This document shows positions 10,445 through 18,916 of a DNA stretch of 64,000 bases, one piece after another. This DNA is from Achromobacter insuavis (GTDB lineage: Bacteria; Pseudomonadota; Gammaproteobacteria; Burkholderiales; Burkholderiaceae_B). The DNA lies in NCBI RefSeq assembly GCF_902859645.1, contig NZ_CADIJR010000031.1:1-64000 (forward strand), read 5' to 3'. A model generated the notes under the pieces. It searched no databases. It was not told the DNA's origin and was given only the letters and a program-made list of their open reading frames with translations. A program made the position numbers and the translations under genes. The number at the start of each line of letters is the position of its first letter. Position 1 is the stretch's first letter.

Positions 10445-12082
10445 GTGAATGCCAATCTCTCCGCCTCAGGGCCCCTTCCGGTGAGCGTGGCTCCGGACGT
10501 CCTGGCCGATATCCAGGCTGAATTCTCGCGCGAATGGCAGCGGCTGTGCGACGACGCCCGTCGCGGCGCGCTGACCCCGCTGGCCGACCGGCGCTTCGCC
10601 GGCGAGGCCTGGGCCGCCAATGGCCAGCACCTGCTGATGGCCCATACCTACCTGCTGTCGGCCCGCGCCATGTCGCGCATGGTCGACGCCGCCCAGGTCA
10701 GCGAACCGATGCGCGACCGGCTGCGGTTCTCGATCATGCAGTGGGTCGACGCGTTGTCGCCGTCGAACTTCCTGGCCCTCAATCCCGATGCCCAGCAATC
10801 CATCGTCGAAAGCGCCGGCCGCGCCCTGAACGAGGGCCTGGCCAATCTGCTGGGCGACGTCAAGAAAGGCCGCATCACCCAGACCGACGAGGCCCAGTTC
10901 GAGATCGGCCGCAACGTCGCGGTGACGCCCGGCGAGGTGGTGTTCGAGAATCCGCTGTTCCAGCTGATCCAGTACGCGCCGACCACGGCCACGGTGCACG
11001 AGGTGCCGCTGGTGATCGTGCCGCCGAACATCAACAAGTTCTATATCCTCGATCTCCAGCCCGACAACTCGTTCGTGCGCCACGCGGTCGAGCAGGGCTT
11101 CACCGTTTTCCTGATCTCCTGGCGCAATCCGCTGGCCAGCGACACCGACGGTGTCGACCGCGCCACCTGGTCCGACTATCTCGATGACGCGGTGCTGCAG
11201 GCGCTGCGCGTGGCCAGCGACATCACGCGCCAGCCGCAGGTCAATGCCCTCGGTTTCTGCGTCGGCGGCACCATGCTGGCCTCGGCGCTGGCGCTGGCCG
11301 AGGCGCGCGGCGAACATCCGGTCGCGGCGCTGACGCTGCTGACCTCGCTGCTCGATTTCCACGACACCGGCATCCTGAGCGTCTTCGTCGACGAGGCCCA
11401 CGCCTTGCTGCGCGACCATCAACTGGGCGCCGGCGGGCTGATGCCGGGGCGCGACCTGGCCACTACATTCTCGTTCCTGCGGCCCAACGAGCTGGTCTGG
11501 AACTACGTCGTCGGCAACTACCTCAAGGGCCAGAAGCCGCCGGCCTTCGACCTGCTGTTCTGGAACGGCGACAGCACCAACCTGCCGGGTCCGTTCTTTT
11601 CCTGGTACTTCCGCAACACGTATCTCGAGAACAATCTCAAGGTGCCGGGTCGCGCCCAGGCCGCCGGCCTGCCGCTGGACCTGACGCGCCTGTCGATGCC
11701 GGCGTATATTTTCGGTTCGCGCGAAGATCACATCGTGCCGTGGGTCTCGGCCTACGCCTCGACCCAGGTGTTGCGCGGTCCGCAGCGTTTCGTGCTGGGC
11801 GCGTCGGGCCATATCGCGGGGGTGGTCAATCCGCCGGCCAAGAAGCGCCGCAGCTACTGGGTGGCCGAAGGCGCCGGCGCCGAGGGCCGGCCGCTGCCGG
11901 GCGATCCCAACGCCTGGCTGGCGCAGGCGCAGGAAAAGCCGGGCAGCTGGTGGCCCGACTGGGCCAGCTGGCTGGCCGGGCATTCCGGCAAGCAGGTCAA
12001 GGCTCGTGCAAAATCAGGTAACGCCAGATACCGGCCGATCGAGCCGGCGCCTGGCAGGTATGTGAAGGTCAGGGCCGCCTGA
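10445..12082 (+). CDS. phaC: Class I poly(3-hydroxyalkanoate) synthase
   Basis: 545 residues. Polymerises (R)-3-hydroxyacyl-CoA into PHA granules. The lipase-like box GFCVGGT carries the nucleophile Cys272; Asp428 (SREDHIVPW) and His456 (GASGHIAG) complete the triad, and the class I N-terminal PhaC domain is present. Translation appears to begin at GTG 10445 after AAGGTGTC; an ATG four bases on is out of frame. It is followed after about 80 bases by phaB and then phaR. Length is slightly below the 560-590 common for class I enzymes. phaA is not in this block. Confidence 0.96.
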   Translation: MNANLSASGPLPVSVAPDVLADIQAEFSREWQRLCDDARRGALTPLADRRFAGEAWAANGQHLLMAHTYLLSARAMSRMVDAAQVSEPMRDRLRFSIMQWVDALSPSNFLALNPDAQQSIVESAGRALNEGLANLLGDVKKGRITQTDEAQFEIGRNVAVTPGEVVFENPLFQLIQYAPTTATVHEVPLVIVPPNINKFYILDLQPDNSFVRHAVEQGFTVFLISWRNPLASDTDGVDRATWSDYLDDAVLQALRVASDITRQPQVNALGFCVGGTMLASALALAEARGEHPVAALTLLTSLLDFHDTGILSVFVDEAHALLRDHQLGAGGLMPGRDLATTFSFLRPNELVWNYVVGNYLKGQKPPAFDLLFWNGDSTNLPGPFFSWYFRNTYLENNLKVPGRAQAAGLPLDLTRLSMPAYIFGSREDHIVPWVSAYASTQVLRGPQRFVLGASGHIAGVVNPPAKKRRSYWVAEGAGAEGRPLPGDPNAWLAQAQEKPGSWWPDWASWLAGHSGKQVKARAKSGNARYRPIEPAPGRYVKVRAA

Positions 12083-12164
12083 AGCCGCGCTTGCGGTGGG
12101 CCCCAGGCCAATAAGAAGTAGAAGTCAATCAACGAGGCGTCCGTCGCACACAGGAGGAAGTCCA

Positions 12165-12902
12165 ATGAGCGGAAAACTGGCTTACGTTACAGGCGGGATG
12201 GGCGGGATCGGCACCTCTATTTGCCAACGCTTGGCCAAAGAGGGCTTTCGCGTCGTGGCAGGCTGCGGCCCGAGCCGCAATTACCAGCAATGGCTGGATG
12301 AGCAGGCGGCGCAGGGATATACCTTCCATGCTTCCGTCGGCAATGTGTCCGACTGGGATTCCACCGTCGCCGCTTTCGAGCGGATCACGGCGGAACTCGG
12401 CCAGGTCGATGTGCTGGTCAACAACGCGGGCATCACCCGCGACGGCCTGTTCCGGAAGATGACCGCCGACGATTGGCGCGCGGTCATCGACACCAACCTG
12501 AACAGCCTCTTCAACGTGACCAAGCAGGTCATCGACGGCATGGTCGAGCGCCAGTGGGGGCGCATCATCAACATCAGCTCGGTGAACGGCCAGAAGGGCC
12601 AGTTCGGCCAGACCAACTACTCCACGGCCAAGGCCGGCATCCATGGTTTCACCATGGCGCTGGCCCAGGAAGTCGCGAGCAAGGGCGTCACCGTCAACAC
12701 CATCTCGCCCGGCTACATCGGGACCGACATGGTGCGCGCCATCCGGCCCGACGTGCTCGAGAAGATCGTCGCCACCATCCCGGTGCGCCGCCTCGGCACG
12801 CCCGAGGAAATCGCGTCGATGACGGCATGGTTGGCTTCCGACGAGTCCGGCTTTTCCACCGGCGCGGACTTCTCGCTCAACGGCGGCCTGCACATGGGCT
12901 GA
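12165..12902 (+). CDS. phaB: Acetoacetyl-CoA reductase
   Basis: 245-residue short-chain dehydrogenase. It shows the NADPH-binding TGGMGGIG motif at the N-terminus, NNAG, and the catalytic Ser (INISSVNG) with YSTAK (Tyr/Lys). It reduces acetoacetyl-CoA to (R)-3-hydroxybutyryl-CoA, the monomer used by PhaC just upstream. The ATG at 12165 has an excellent AGGAGGAAG seven to eight bases before it, which decides it over an upstream in-frame start. A short GC-rich hairpin (12925-12942) follows the stop but has no T-tract. Confidence 0.95.
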   Translation: MSGKLAYVTGGMGGIGTSICQRLAKEGFRVVAGCGPSRNYQQWLDEQAAQGYTFHASVGNVSDWDSTVAAFERITAELGQVDVLVNNAGITRDGLFRKMTADDWRAVIDTNLNSLFNVTKQVIDGMVERQWGRIINISSVNGQKGQFGQTNYSTAKAGIHGFTMALAQEVASKGVTVNTISPGYIGTDMVRAIRPDVLEKIVATIPVRRLGTPEEIASMTAWLASDESGFSTGADFSLNGGLHMG

Positions 12903-13022
12903 CCCATCGCGGGTCGCCCGCGGGGCGGCCTTTCCAGGCCGCGGCGCTTCGGGGAGAAGGCGCCGCGGCATTACACTTCACCCTATTCGAAGTCTTAGAG
13001 ATCGCCCGATCCGGGGACAACC

Positions 13023-13592
13023 ATGACGCAAGCACAAACCGGCGCCAGCCTGCGCCTGATTAAAAAATACCCCAACCGTCGCCTATACGACACCCGGACC
13101 AGCACCTACATCACCTTGGCGGATGTCAAGCAACTGGTCCTGGCCAACGAAGAATTCCAGGTCGTCGACGCCAAGAGCGCCGAGGACCTCACGCGCAGCA
13201 TCCTGCTGCAGATCATCCTCGAAGAGGAAAGCGGCGGCATGCCCATGTTCTCCTCGAACATGCTGTCGCAGATCATCCGTTTCTACGGCCACGCGATGCA
13301 GGGCATCATGGGCTCCTACCTGGAAAAGAACATCCAGGCCTTCATGGAAATCCAGCAACGCATGGCCGAGCAGTCCAAGGGCCTGTACGGCAGCCAGTTC
13401 GGCCCCGAGGCCTGGACCCAGTTCATGAACGTGCAGACGCCGATGCTGCAGAACATGATGAACAACTACATCGACCAGAGCAAAAACCTGTTCGTGCAAA
13501 TGCAGGACCAGATGCAAGACCAGACCCGTGCCATGTTCTCGAACTTCCCGTTCACGCCAGGCGGTTCGCAGGGCGGCGGCCGCAAGCCGTAG
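13023..13592 (+). CDS. phaR: Polyhydroxyalkanoate synthesis repressor PhaR
   Basis: 189 residues with the N-terminal PHB/PHA accumulation regulator DNA-binding domain (LIKKYPNRRLYDT, then YITLADVKQLV) and a following PHB-binding region. The C-terminus is rich in Gln and Met (MQDQMQDQTRAMF). PhaR binds nascent PHA and represses phasin and its own genes until polymer is made. It lies 120 bases after phaB in the same direction and probably has its own promoter in that gap. A good terminator follows. Confidence 0.95.
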   Translation: MTQAQTGASLRLIKKYPNRRLYDTRTSTYITLADVKQLVLANEEFQVVDAKSAEDLTRSILLQIILEEESGGMPMFSSNMLSQIIRFYGHAMQGIMGSYLEKNIQAFMEIQQRMAEQSKGLYGSQFGPEAWTQFMNVQTPMLQNMMNNYIDQSKNLFVQMQDQMQDQTRAMFSNFPFTPGGSQGGGRKP

Positions 13593-13637
13593 CGGATCCT
13601 CCGGACCGCGGCCTGGCCGCGGACCTGAAAACCGGCC

Positions 13638-13667
13638 AGCCGGCGGCGCAATTTTGCTCCGCCGGCT
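13638..13667 (+). terminator. Rho-independent terminator after phaR
   Basis: Stem AGCCGGCGG / CCGCCGGCT with a 12-base loop, followed directly by TTCTTTT. It ends the pha block about 45 bases after the phaR stop. Confidence 0.85.
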
Positions 13668-13816
13668 TTCTTTTGGCTTGACCGGACGCAAGCATCCTCT
13701 TGTTTCGGACTATTCCGATTCAGGGATATGTCAGATTTTTTCGTTACATTAATGCAAACGGTTCTTGTTTATGTTTTGAACACCGTCGTTTCAATCGAGC
13801 TTTGAGGATGACCCAC

Positions 13817-14353
13817 ATGATGAAGAAAGCCTTGGCGCTGGCCATTGTCGCTTTGAGCGTGTCCGCCGCCCAAGCGGCCGAATACCCCATCGGCAAGCCC
13901 GTGGAAAAAGGCGGCATGGAAATCGGCGCGGTCTACCTGCAACCGATCGAAATGGACCCCCCGGGCATGATGCGTCCCGCCAAGGATTCCGACGTCCACC
14001 TGGAAGCCGACATCCACGCCACCGCCGGCAACCCCACCGGTTTCCCGGAAGGCGAATGGATGCCCTACCTGGTCGTGAACTACGAAATCCAGAAGGTCGG
14101 CAGCCAGAACGTGCAGAAGGGCGAGCTCATGCCCATGGTGGCCAACGACGGCCCGCACTACGGCGAGAACATCAAGCTCGAAGGCCCGGGCAAGTACAAG
14201 CTCAAGTACACCATCCTGCCGCCGACGGCCAACAAGATGAACCACTTCGGCCGCCATATCGACAAGGAAACCGGGGTGGGTGATTGGTTCAAGCCGATCG
14301 AACTCGAATATGACTTCGTCTACGCCGGCACCGGCAAGAAGGGCGGTTACTGA
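13817..14353 (+). CDS. ftrA: FtrA, periplasmic P19-family iron-binding protein
   Basis: 178 residues. It has a Sec signal peptide (MMKKALALAIVALSVSAAQA) and a mature P19/Tp34-type beta-sandwich with candidate metal ligands in GGMEIGAVYLQPIEMDPPGMM, DVHLEADIHA, DGPHYGEN and NHFGRH. P19 proteins bind iron or copper in the periplasm and feed an FTR1 permease. Of ATGs at 13808, 13817 and 13820, 13817 gives the best spacing to GAGG (9 bases). First gene of a four-gene unit; the next starts 3 bases after the stop. The AT-rich upstream region (13690-13800) likely holds the promoter; I see no convincing Fur box. Confidence 0.93.
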   Translation: MMKKALALAIVALSVSAAQAAEYPIGKPVEKGGMEIGAVYLQPIEMDPPGMMRPAKDSDVHLEADIHATAGNPTGFPEGEWMPYLVVNYEIQKVGSQNVQKGELMPMVANDGPHYGENIKLEGPGKYKLKYTILPPTANKMNHFGRHIDKETGVGDWFKPIELEYDFVYAGTGKKGGY

Positions 14354-14355
14354 TC

Positions 14356-14709
14356 GTGCGTCGCCTGTCTCGCGTCATCACCGCGCTGCTGATCAGCCTG
14401 GCTGGCCTGGCCGGCATGGCGCCCGCGCAGGCGGACGAACTGCCTACCTTCACGTTGACGTTCAAGCCCAACGGCACCTTTGAACCGGCCACGCTGGAAG
14501 TCCCGGCCGGCCGCTTCAAGATCGAACTGATCAACGAAAGCAACGAGCCGGTCGAATTCGAAAGCATTCCGCTGCGCAAGGAAAAGGTGCTCGGCCCCGG
14601 CGTCAAGTCGTTCGTGGTCATCACCATCTCGCGCCCCGGCGAGTATCCGTTCTTCGATGATTTTCACCAGGCGGTCAAAGGCACCCTGATCGTCAAGCCC
14701 AAGGAATAG
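14356..14709 (+). CDS. ftrB: FtrB, periplasmic cupredoxin-like protein
   Basis: 117 residues: a signal peptide ending near PAQADELP, then a small cupredoxin-type beta-barrel (TFTLTFKPNGTFEPATLEV to GEYPFFDDFHQAVKGTLIV). In Bordetella FtrABCD this component is proposed to oxidise Fe2+ or hand it on during transport by the FTR1-type permease. It starts at GTG 14356, two bases after the ftrA stop. The His in DDFHQAV is a plausible metal ligand, but a complete type-1 copper site is not evident, so its redox role is inference. Confidence 0.9.
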   Translation: MRRLSRVITALLISLAGLAGMAPAQADELPTFTLTFKPNGTFEPATLEVPAGRFKIELINESNEPVEFESIPLRKEKVLGPGVKSFVVITISRPGEYPFFDDFHQAVKGTLIVKPKE

Positions 14710-14722
14710 GCGGCCGCATTAC

Positions 14723-15571
14723 ATGGAACAGGTTCTTTTCATCGTCTGGCGCGAAAGCGTCGAAGCCATGCTGGTGGTGGGCATTCTGTACACCTGGCTG
14801 CGCGCGACGCCGGAAGGCAAGCGCGGACTGAAGTATCTGTGGGGTGGCGTGGGCGCGGGCCTGGCGTTGGCAATCGCGCTGGCGCTGGTGCTGCTGGGTG
14901 TGTCGTCGTGGCTCAGCGACGAAGGCCAGGAATGGTTCCAGGCGATCATGTCGCTGGCGGCGTGCGTGCTGGTGGTGCAGATGGTCGTGTGGATGAAGAA
15001 GCACGGCCGCACCCTCAAGGGCGAGCTCGAAAGCGGCGCCCGTTCCTCGGTGGCCAACGATAACTGGTGGGGCCTGTTCGTCCTGGTGGCGATCGCGGTG
15101 GCCCGCGAAGGCAGCGAAACCGTGGTGTTCCTGTACGGCACCGTCGCGGCGGGCGAGGGCGGCAGCGACATGCTGATGCTGGCGCTGGCCGGCGTGGCCG
15201 GTTTCCTGGTGGCGCTGCTGACCTTCTGGCTGCTGCAGCTGGGCGGCAAGCTCATCACCTGGCGCCGCTTTTTCCGCGTGACCGAAATCCTGTTGCTGCT
15301 GCTGGCCGGTTCGTTGCTGGTGGGCGGCCTGGATCACCTGATTTCGCTGGACGTGCTGCCGACCATCATCGACCCGGTCTGGGACAGCTCGTGGCTGTTG
15401 AGCGACAGCACCGGCGTTGGCAAGATTCTGGCTGATTTCGCGGGCTATCGCGCCTTGCCTGCCCTGATCTCGGTATTGTTGTGGGTTGCGTACTGGATCG
15501 TGGTCTGGGCGTTGCTGCGCTGGGTCGGCGGCAAGCCCGCGCCGGTCGCGGCCACCCGCGCCGCTTCCTGA
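14723..15571 (+). CDS. ftrC: FtrC, FTR1-family high-affinity iron permease
   Basis: 282 residues with seven hydrophobic segments. Two REXXE iron-handling motifs are visible: RESVE near the N-terminus and REGSE about 110 residues later, as in yeast Ftr1p and bacterial EfeU/FtrC. It is the inner-membrane permease of the ftrABCD ferrous iron uptake system described in Bordetella as active at low pH. It sits 13 bases after ftrB. Confidence 0.94.
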   Translation: MEQVLFIVWRESVEAMLVVGILYTWLRATPEGKRGLKYLWGGVGAGLALAIALALVLLGVSSWLSDEGQEWFQAIMSLAACVLVVQMVVWMKKHGRTLKGELESGARSSVANDNWWGLFVLVAIAVAREGSETVVFLYGTVAAGEGGSDMLMLALAGVAGFLVALLTFWLLQLGGKLITWRRFFRVTEILLLLLAGSLLVGGLDHLISLDVLPTIIDPVWDSSWLLSDSTGVGKILADFAGYRALPALISVLLWVAYWIVVWALLRWVGGKPAPVAATRAAS

Positions 15572-15619
15572 CCGCCGATTCCGACCCATTCATCGGACTG
15601 AATTAATGAAGGTTTGACC

Positions 15620-17017
15620 ATGGCAGCTGCACTCGGGAGGGCAACCTCCCGTATCGCCGACTTTCTCCGAGACCATGCCCCTCTGTTGCGCAAGCTGCAG
15701 TGGGGCATTGTTGCGATATACGCTTTCCTCCTGATCGTGCCGGCCATCATGCCGTTGCCGGACAATTCGGCATCGGTTTTCAACAACCTGACCATCGTGG
15801 CCCAGTTCGCCTTCTGGGGCGTGTGGTGGCCGTTCGTGCTGATCTCCATGCCGATCCTGGGGCGGGCCTGGTGCGGCTGGTTCTGTCCGGAGGGCATGCT
15901 CACCGAATGGGCCAGCGAACGCGGCCAGGGGCATGCCATTCCGAAGTGGATGCGCTGGGGCGGCTGGCCGTTCGTGGCCTTCGCGCTCACCACCATCTAC
16001 GGCCAGCTGGTCAGTGTCTACCAGTACCCGCTGGCGGTGCTGGCGGTGCTGGGCGGTTCGACCGTGGCGGCGATGATCGTCGGTTGGCGCTATGGCCGCA
16101 GCAAGCGGGTCTGGTGCAAGTACCTCTGTCCGGTCAACGGCGTCTTCAACCTGCTGGCCAAGCTGGCGCCGTGGCACTTCAAGGTCAACGAAGAAAAGTG
16201 GCGCCATCCGGTCATCCGGATCGAACCCATCAACTGTGCGCCGCTGGTGCCCTTGCGTCACATGAAGGGTGCCGGCGACTGTCACGTGTGCGGCCGCTGC
16301 AGCGGTTATCGCGGCGCCATCGAGCTGACGCCGCGTTCGCCCGAGGAAGAAGTCGTCAGCGTCACCGATGGCGAACCCTGGCAGACCGTGCTGCTGTGCT
16401 TCGGCCTGATGGGTATCGCCATGGGCGCGTTCCTCTGGAGCGCCAGCCCCTGGTATGTGACGGCCAAGCAGTGGGCCGCGACCTGGCTGGTCGAGCACGA
16501 CATCATGTGGCCGCTGATGGACAACGCGCCGTGGTTCATCCTGACGCACTATCCGGAAGTGAACGACAGCTTTTCCTGGCTCGATGGCGCCGGCATCATG
16601 ATGTTCGTGGTGGGCGCCACGATCTGCATCGGCGGCGCCAGCTTCCTGTCGCTGTGGATCGCCGACCGGCTGGCGCCGGCGGCGCCGGTGGACGGGCAAC
16701 CCGCGGGCGGCTGGTTCCGCCCGGGATTGCACAAGCTGGCGCAGGGCCTGATCCCGTCGGCCGGCATCGGCGTGTTCCTGGGATTGTCGGCCACCACCAT
16801 CAACCTGCTCAAGCACGAAGGCGTGCGCGCGGCCTGGGCAGCGCCGGTGCGCTTCACGCTGCTGACGCTGGCCGTGCTGTGGACCCTGCGCCTGTTCGCG
16901 CGGTTGCTCAACCAGCGCCCGGTAAGCCTGGCGCGCAAGAGCGCGGCGTGGCTGGTGCTGGCCGCCGGCCTGGCGCCGTTCTGCTGGGCCTGGGTGCTGT
17001 TCTTCGCCATCTGGTAA
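15620..17017 (+). CDS. ftrD: FtrD, membrane ferredoxin-type electron-transfer protein
   Basis: 465 residues of the NapH/CcoG-like family with several membrane helices. Cys motifs CGWFC, CKYLC and CHVCGRC indicate two 4Fe-4S sites. In FtrABCD it is proposed to take up electrons released when Fe2+ is oxidised during transport. The ATG at 15620 is chosen because GAAGG lies 8 bases upstream; a TTG six bases earlier is possible. Last gene of the operon; a hairpin follows at 17063-17088. Confidence 0.92.
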   Translation: MAAALGRATSRIADFLRDHAPLLRKLQWGIVAIYAFLLIVPAIMPLPDNSASVFNNLTIVAQFAFWGVWWPFVLISMPILGRAWCGWFCPEGMLTEWASERGQGHAIPKWMRWGGWPFVAFALTTIYGQLVSVYQYPLAVLAVLGGSTVAAMIVGWRYGRSKRVWCKYLCPVNGVFNLLAKLAPWHFKVNEEKWRHPVIRIEPINCAPLVPLRHMKGAGDCHVCGRCSGYRGAIELTPRSPEEEVVSVTDGEPWQTVLLCFGLMGIAMGAFLWSASPWYVTAKQWAATWLVEHDIMWPLMDNAPWFILTHYPEVNDSFSWLDGAGIMMFVVGATICIGGASFLSLWIADRLAPAAPVDGQPAGGWFRPGLHKLAQGLIPSAGIGVFLGLSATTINLLKHEGVRAAWAAPVRFTLLTLAVLWTLRLFARLLNQRPVSLARKSAAWLVLAAGLAPFCWAWVLFFAIW

Positions 17018-17062
17018 AGACCGAGCAATCACCGGAAAACCTGCCCGTTCCGCACGGCAAAT

Positions 17063-17088
17063 GCCGCCTGCCATTGTCCGCAGGCGGC
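17063..17088 (+). terminator. Possible terminator after ftrD
   Basis: Inverted repeat GCCGCCTGC / GCAGGCGGC with an 8-base loop, 45 bases after the ftrD stop. The following bases (CGTTGACGCTTG) contain no clear T-tract, so it may be weak. Confidence 0.45.
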
Positions 17089-17177
17089 CGTTGACGCTTG
17101 AATTTGTACGACCATTTAACAATTACGTAGGCCCGTAAGTTGTTGATACTCTGGCTCCGCGAAATCAAGGAGCAGGG

Positions 17178-18899
17178 ATGCGGTGCGGTCGTCGCGGTGG
17201 GCTGTTATGCGTTGTGGGGCTGGGGTGTCTGGCTCTTGCCGCCGTCGTTTCACCAGTTTTCGCCGACTCCGCGCTCAAGGCTTCTTCGCAACAAGCGATA
17301 TCCATTGATGCCCGCGAGCAGTTGCGTCAGCAGGAGCGTGAGCGCGCTCTGCAACTGCAAAATACCCCGCAGGTCGACGAGCATCTTCTCCCTCCCGCGG
17401 GATCCCCTTCCGATTACCCTGCCGATGAAAGCCCCTGCTTCGTCATCGATTCCCTACGGCTGACCGGCGACTCCGCCGCCGGTTTTCAATGGGCGCTCGA
17501 TGCCGCCGCGGGTGCGACAGGCCGTTGCCTGGGCGGGCGAGGCATTGTCACGGCCGTCAACCAGATACAGAACGCCATCCTGGCCGAAGGCTACGTCACG
17601 ACTCGGGTCGTGGCCCAGGAACAGGACCTTACCCGCGGCGTCCTGGTGTTGACGCTGCTGCCTGGCCGCATTGGCGATATCCGATTCGATGAGCCGGTTT
17701 CATGGCGCGGCCGCTTGTGGAATGCCATCCCGGCGTCATCCGGAGCCCTGCTCAATCTGCGTGATATCGAGCAGGGCCTGGAAAACTTCAAGCGCGTGCC
17801 CAGCGCGGACGCCGATATCCGGATCACGCCCGGGCAGCGCGGTGGCTCCAGCGATCTGCTGGTGAGCTGGCAGGAACGCCGCCCTGTCCGGTTGAGTATC
17901 GGCCTGGATGACAGCGGGTCGGACAGCACCGGCCGGTATCTCGGTTCCGCCACGTTGGCCGTGGATGCGCCCTTTGCGCACAACGATCTGTTCTATGCCA
18001 ACGTCGGCAGGAACGTATTTCAGCAAGGACCGTTCGGCAATCGCTCGAATGCCTTGAACTACGTTTTCCCGGCGGGCTACTGGACCGTCTCCGCGACCTA
18101 CAACAACTACGTCTATCACCAGAACATTCCCAATGCCAACGAGGTGCTCCGCTACAGCGGCAAGAGCGCGAGCTTGCAGGTCTCGGTCTCGCGGCTGATA
18201 CATCGCAACCAGTCGCACAAGACGACGGTCAATCTGCGCGTCTATCGCAAGTACGCCACCAACGCGGTGAACGAGATCGACATCGAGCAGCAACGGCGGC
18301 GCACGGCTGGCTGGGAGTTCGGCGTCAGCCAGCGCAATTATCTCGGTGGCGCCACGCTCGACGCAAACATCGCTTGGCGGCATGGCATCGGCGCGTTCGG
18401 CGCCATCGCGGCCCCCGAGGAAGCGTCTGGCAGTGGCAGCGCGCGCGGCGGCGCGCTGTCTGGCGAAGTCTCGTTCGACCAGCCCTTTGTGTTGGGAGCG
18501 CAGCGCTGGCGCTATCTCGCGACCGTTCGAGGCCAATGGAGCCCGGACGCACTGACACCACAAGATCGCATGGCCATTGCCGGGCGCTATACGGTGCGTG
18601 GCTTTGACGGCGAGCAGATGCTGTCCGGCGAACACGGACTGCTCTGGCGCAATGAGCTGGCCTGGAATGCTTTTTCACAGACGGACGCGCTGTATGTGGC
18701 GGCGGACTACGGTTGGGTCGGTGGCCAGGGGGCGCGGTACCTGGTCGGGCGCTGGCTGGCCGGAGGCGCCCTGGGAGTACGCGGTGCGCTCTGGAAAAGA
18801 CTTGGCTATGACGCGTTCGCTGGCGTGCCGCTCCGTAAACCGCATGATTTTCAAACCTCGGGGCTGACGGTCGGATTCAGCGTCAATCTGGAAATCTGA
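17178..18899 (+). CDS. cdiB: TpsB/CdiB/FhaC-family two-partner secretion transporter
   Basis: 573-residue Omp85-superfamily outer-membrane barrel that exports the large TpsA protein encoded next. A signal peptide ends near VFADSA, a Gln/Arg-rich N-terminal helix follows (about residues 45-60), then POTRA-type segments (ESPCFVIDSLRLTG to LPGRIGDIRFDE) and a C-terminal barrel with the loop-6 VRGFDG motif. The POTRA region has a Cys pair, as in ShlB/FhaC relatives. AAGGAG lies just upstream of the ATG. The gene stops 17 bases before tpsA. FhaC-type or CdiB naming depends on the partner; the downstream toxin/immunity pair favours CdiB. Confidence 0.93.
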   Translation: MRCGRRGGLLCVVGLGCLALAAVVSPVFADSALKASSQQAISIDAREQLRQQERERALQLQNTPQVDEHLLPPAGSPSDYPADESPCFVIDSLRLTGDSAAGFQWALDAAAGATGRCLGGRGIVTAVNQIQNAILAEGYVTTRVVAQEQDLTRGVLVLTLLPGRIGDIRFDEPVSWRGRLWNAIPASSGALLNLRDIEQGLENFKRVPSADADIRITPGQRGGSSDLLVSWQERRPVRLSIGLDDSGSDSTGRYLGSATLAVDAPFAHNDLFYANVGRNVFQQGPFGNRSNALNYVFPAGYWTVSATYNNYVYHQNIPNANEVLRYSGKSASLQVSVSRLIHRNQSHKTTVNLRVYRKYATNAVNEIDIEQQRRRTAGWEFGVSQRNYLGGATLDANIAWRHGIGAFGAIAAPEEASGSGSARGGALSGEVSFDQPFVLGAQRWRYLATVRGQWSPDALTPQDRMAIAGRYTVRGFDGEQMLSGEHGLLWRNELAWNAFSQTDALYVAADYGWVGGQGARYLVGRWLAGGALGVRGALWKRLGYDAFAGVPLRKPHDFQTSGLTVGFSVNLEI

Positions 18900-18916
18900 T
18901 TTCAAAGACGTGATCC

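Noticed and set aside
13690-13816. Fur box upstream of ftrA
   Set aside because: The AT-rich stretch ATTAATGCAAACGGTTCTTG shows too few matches to the 19-bp Fur consensus to call a site.
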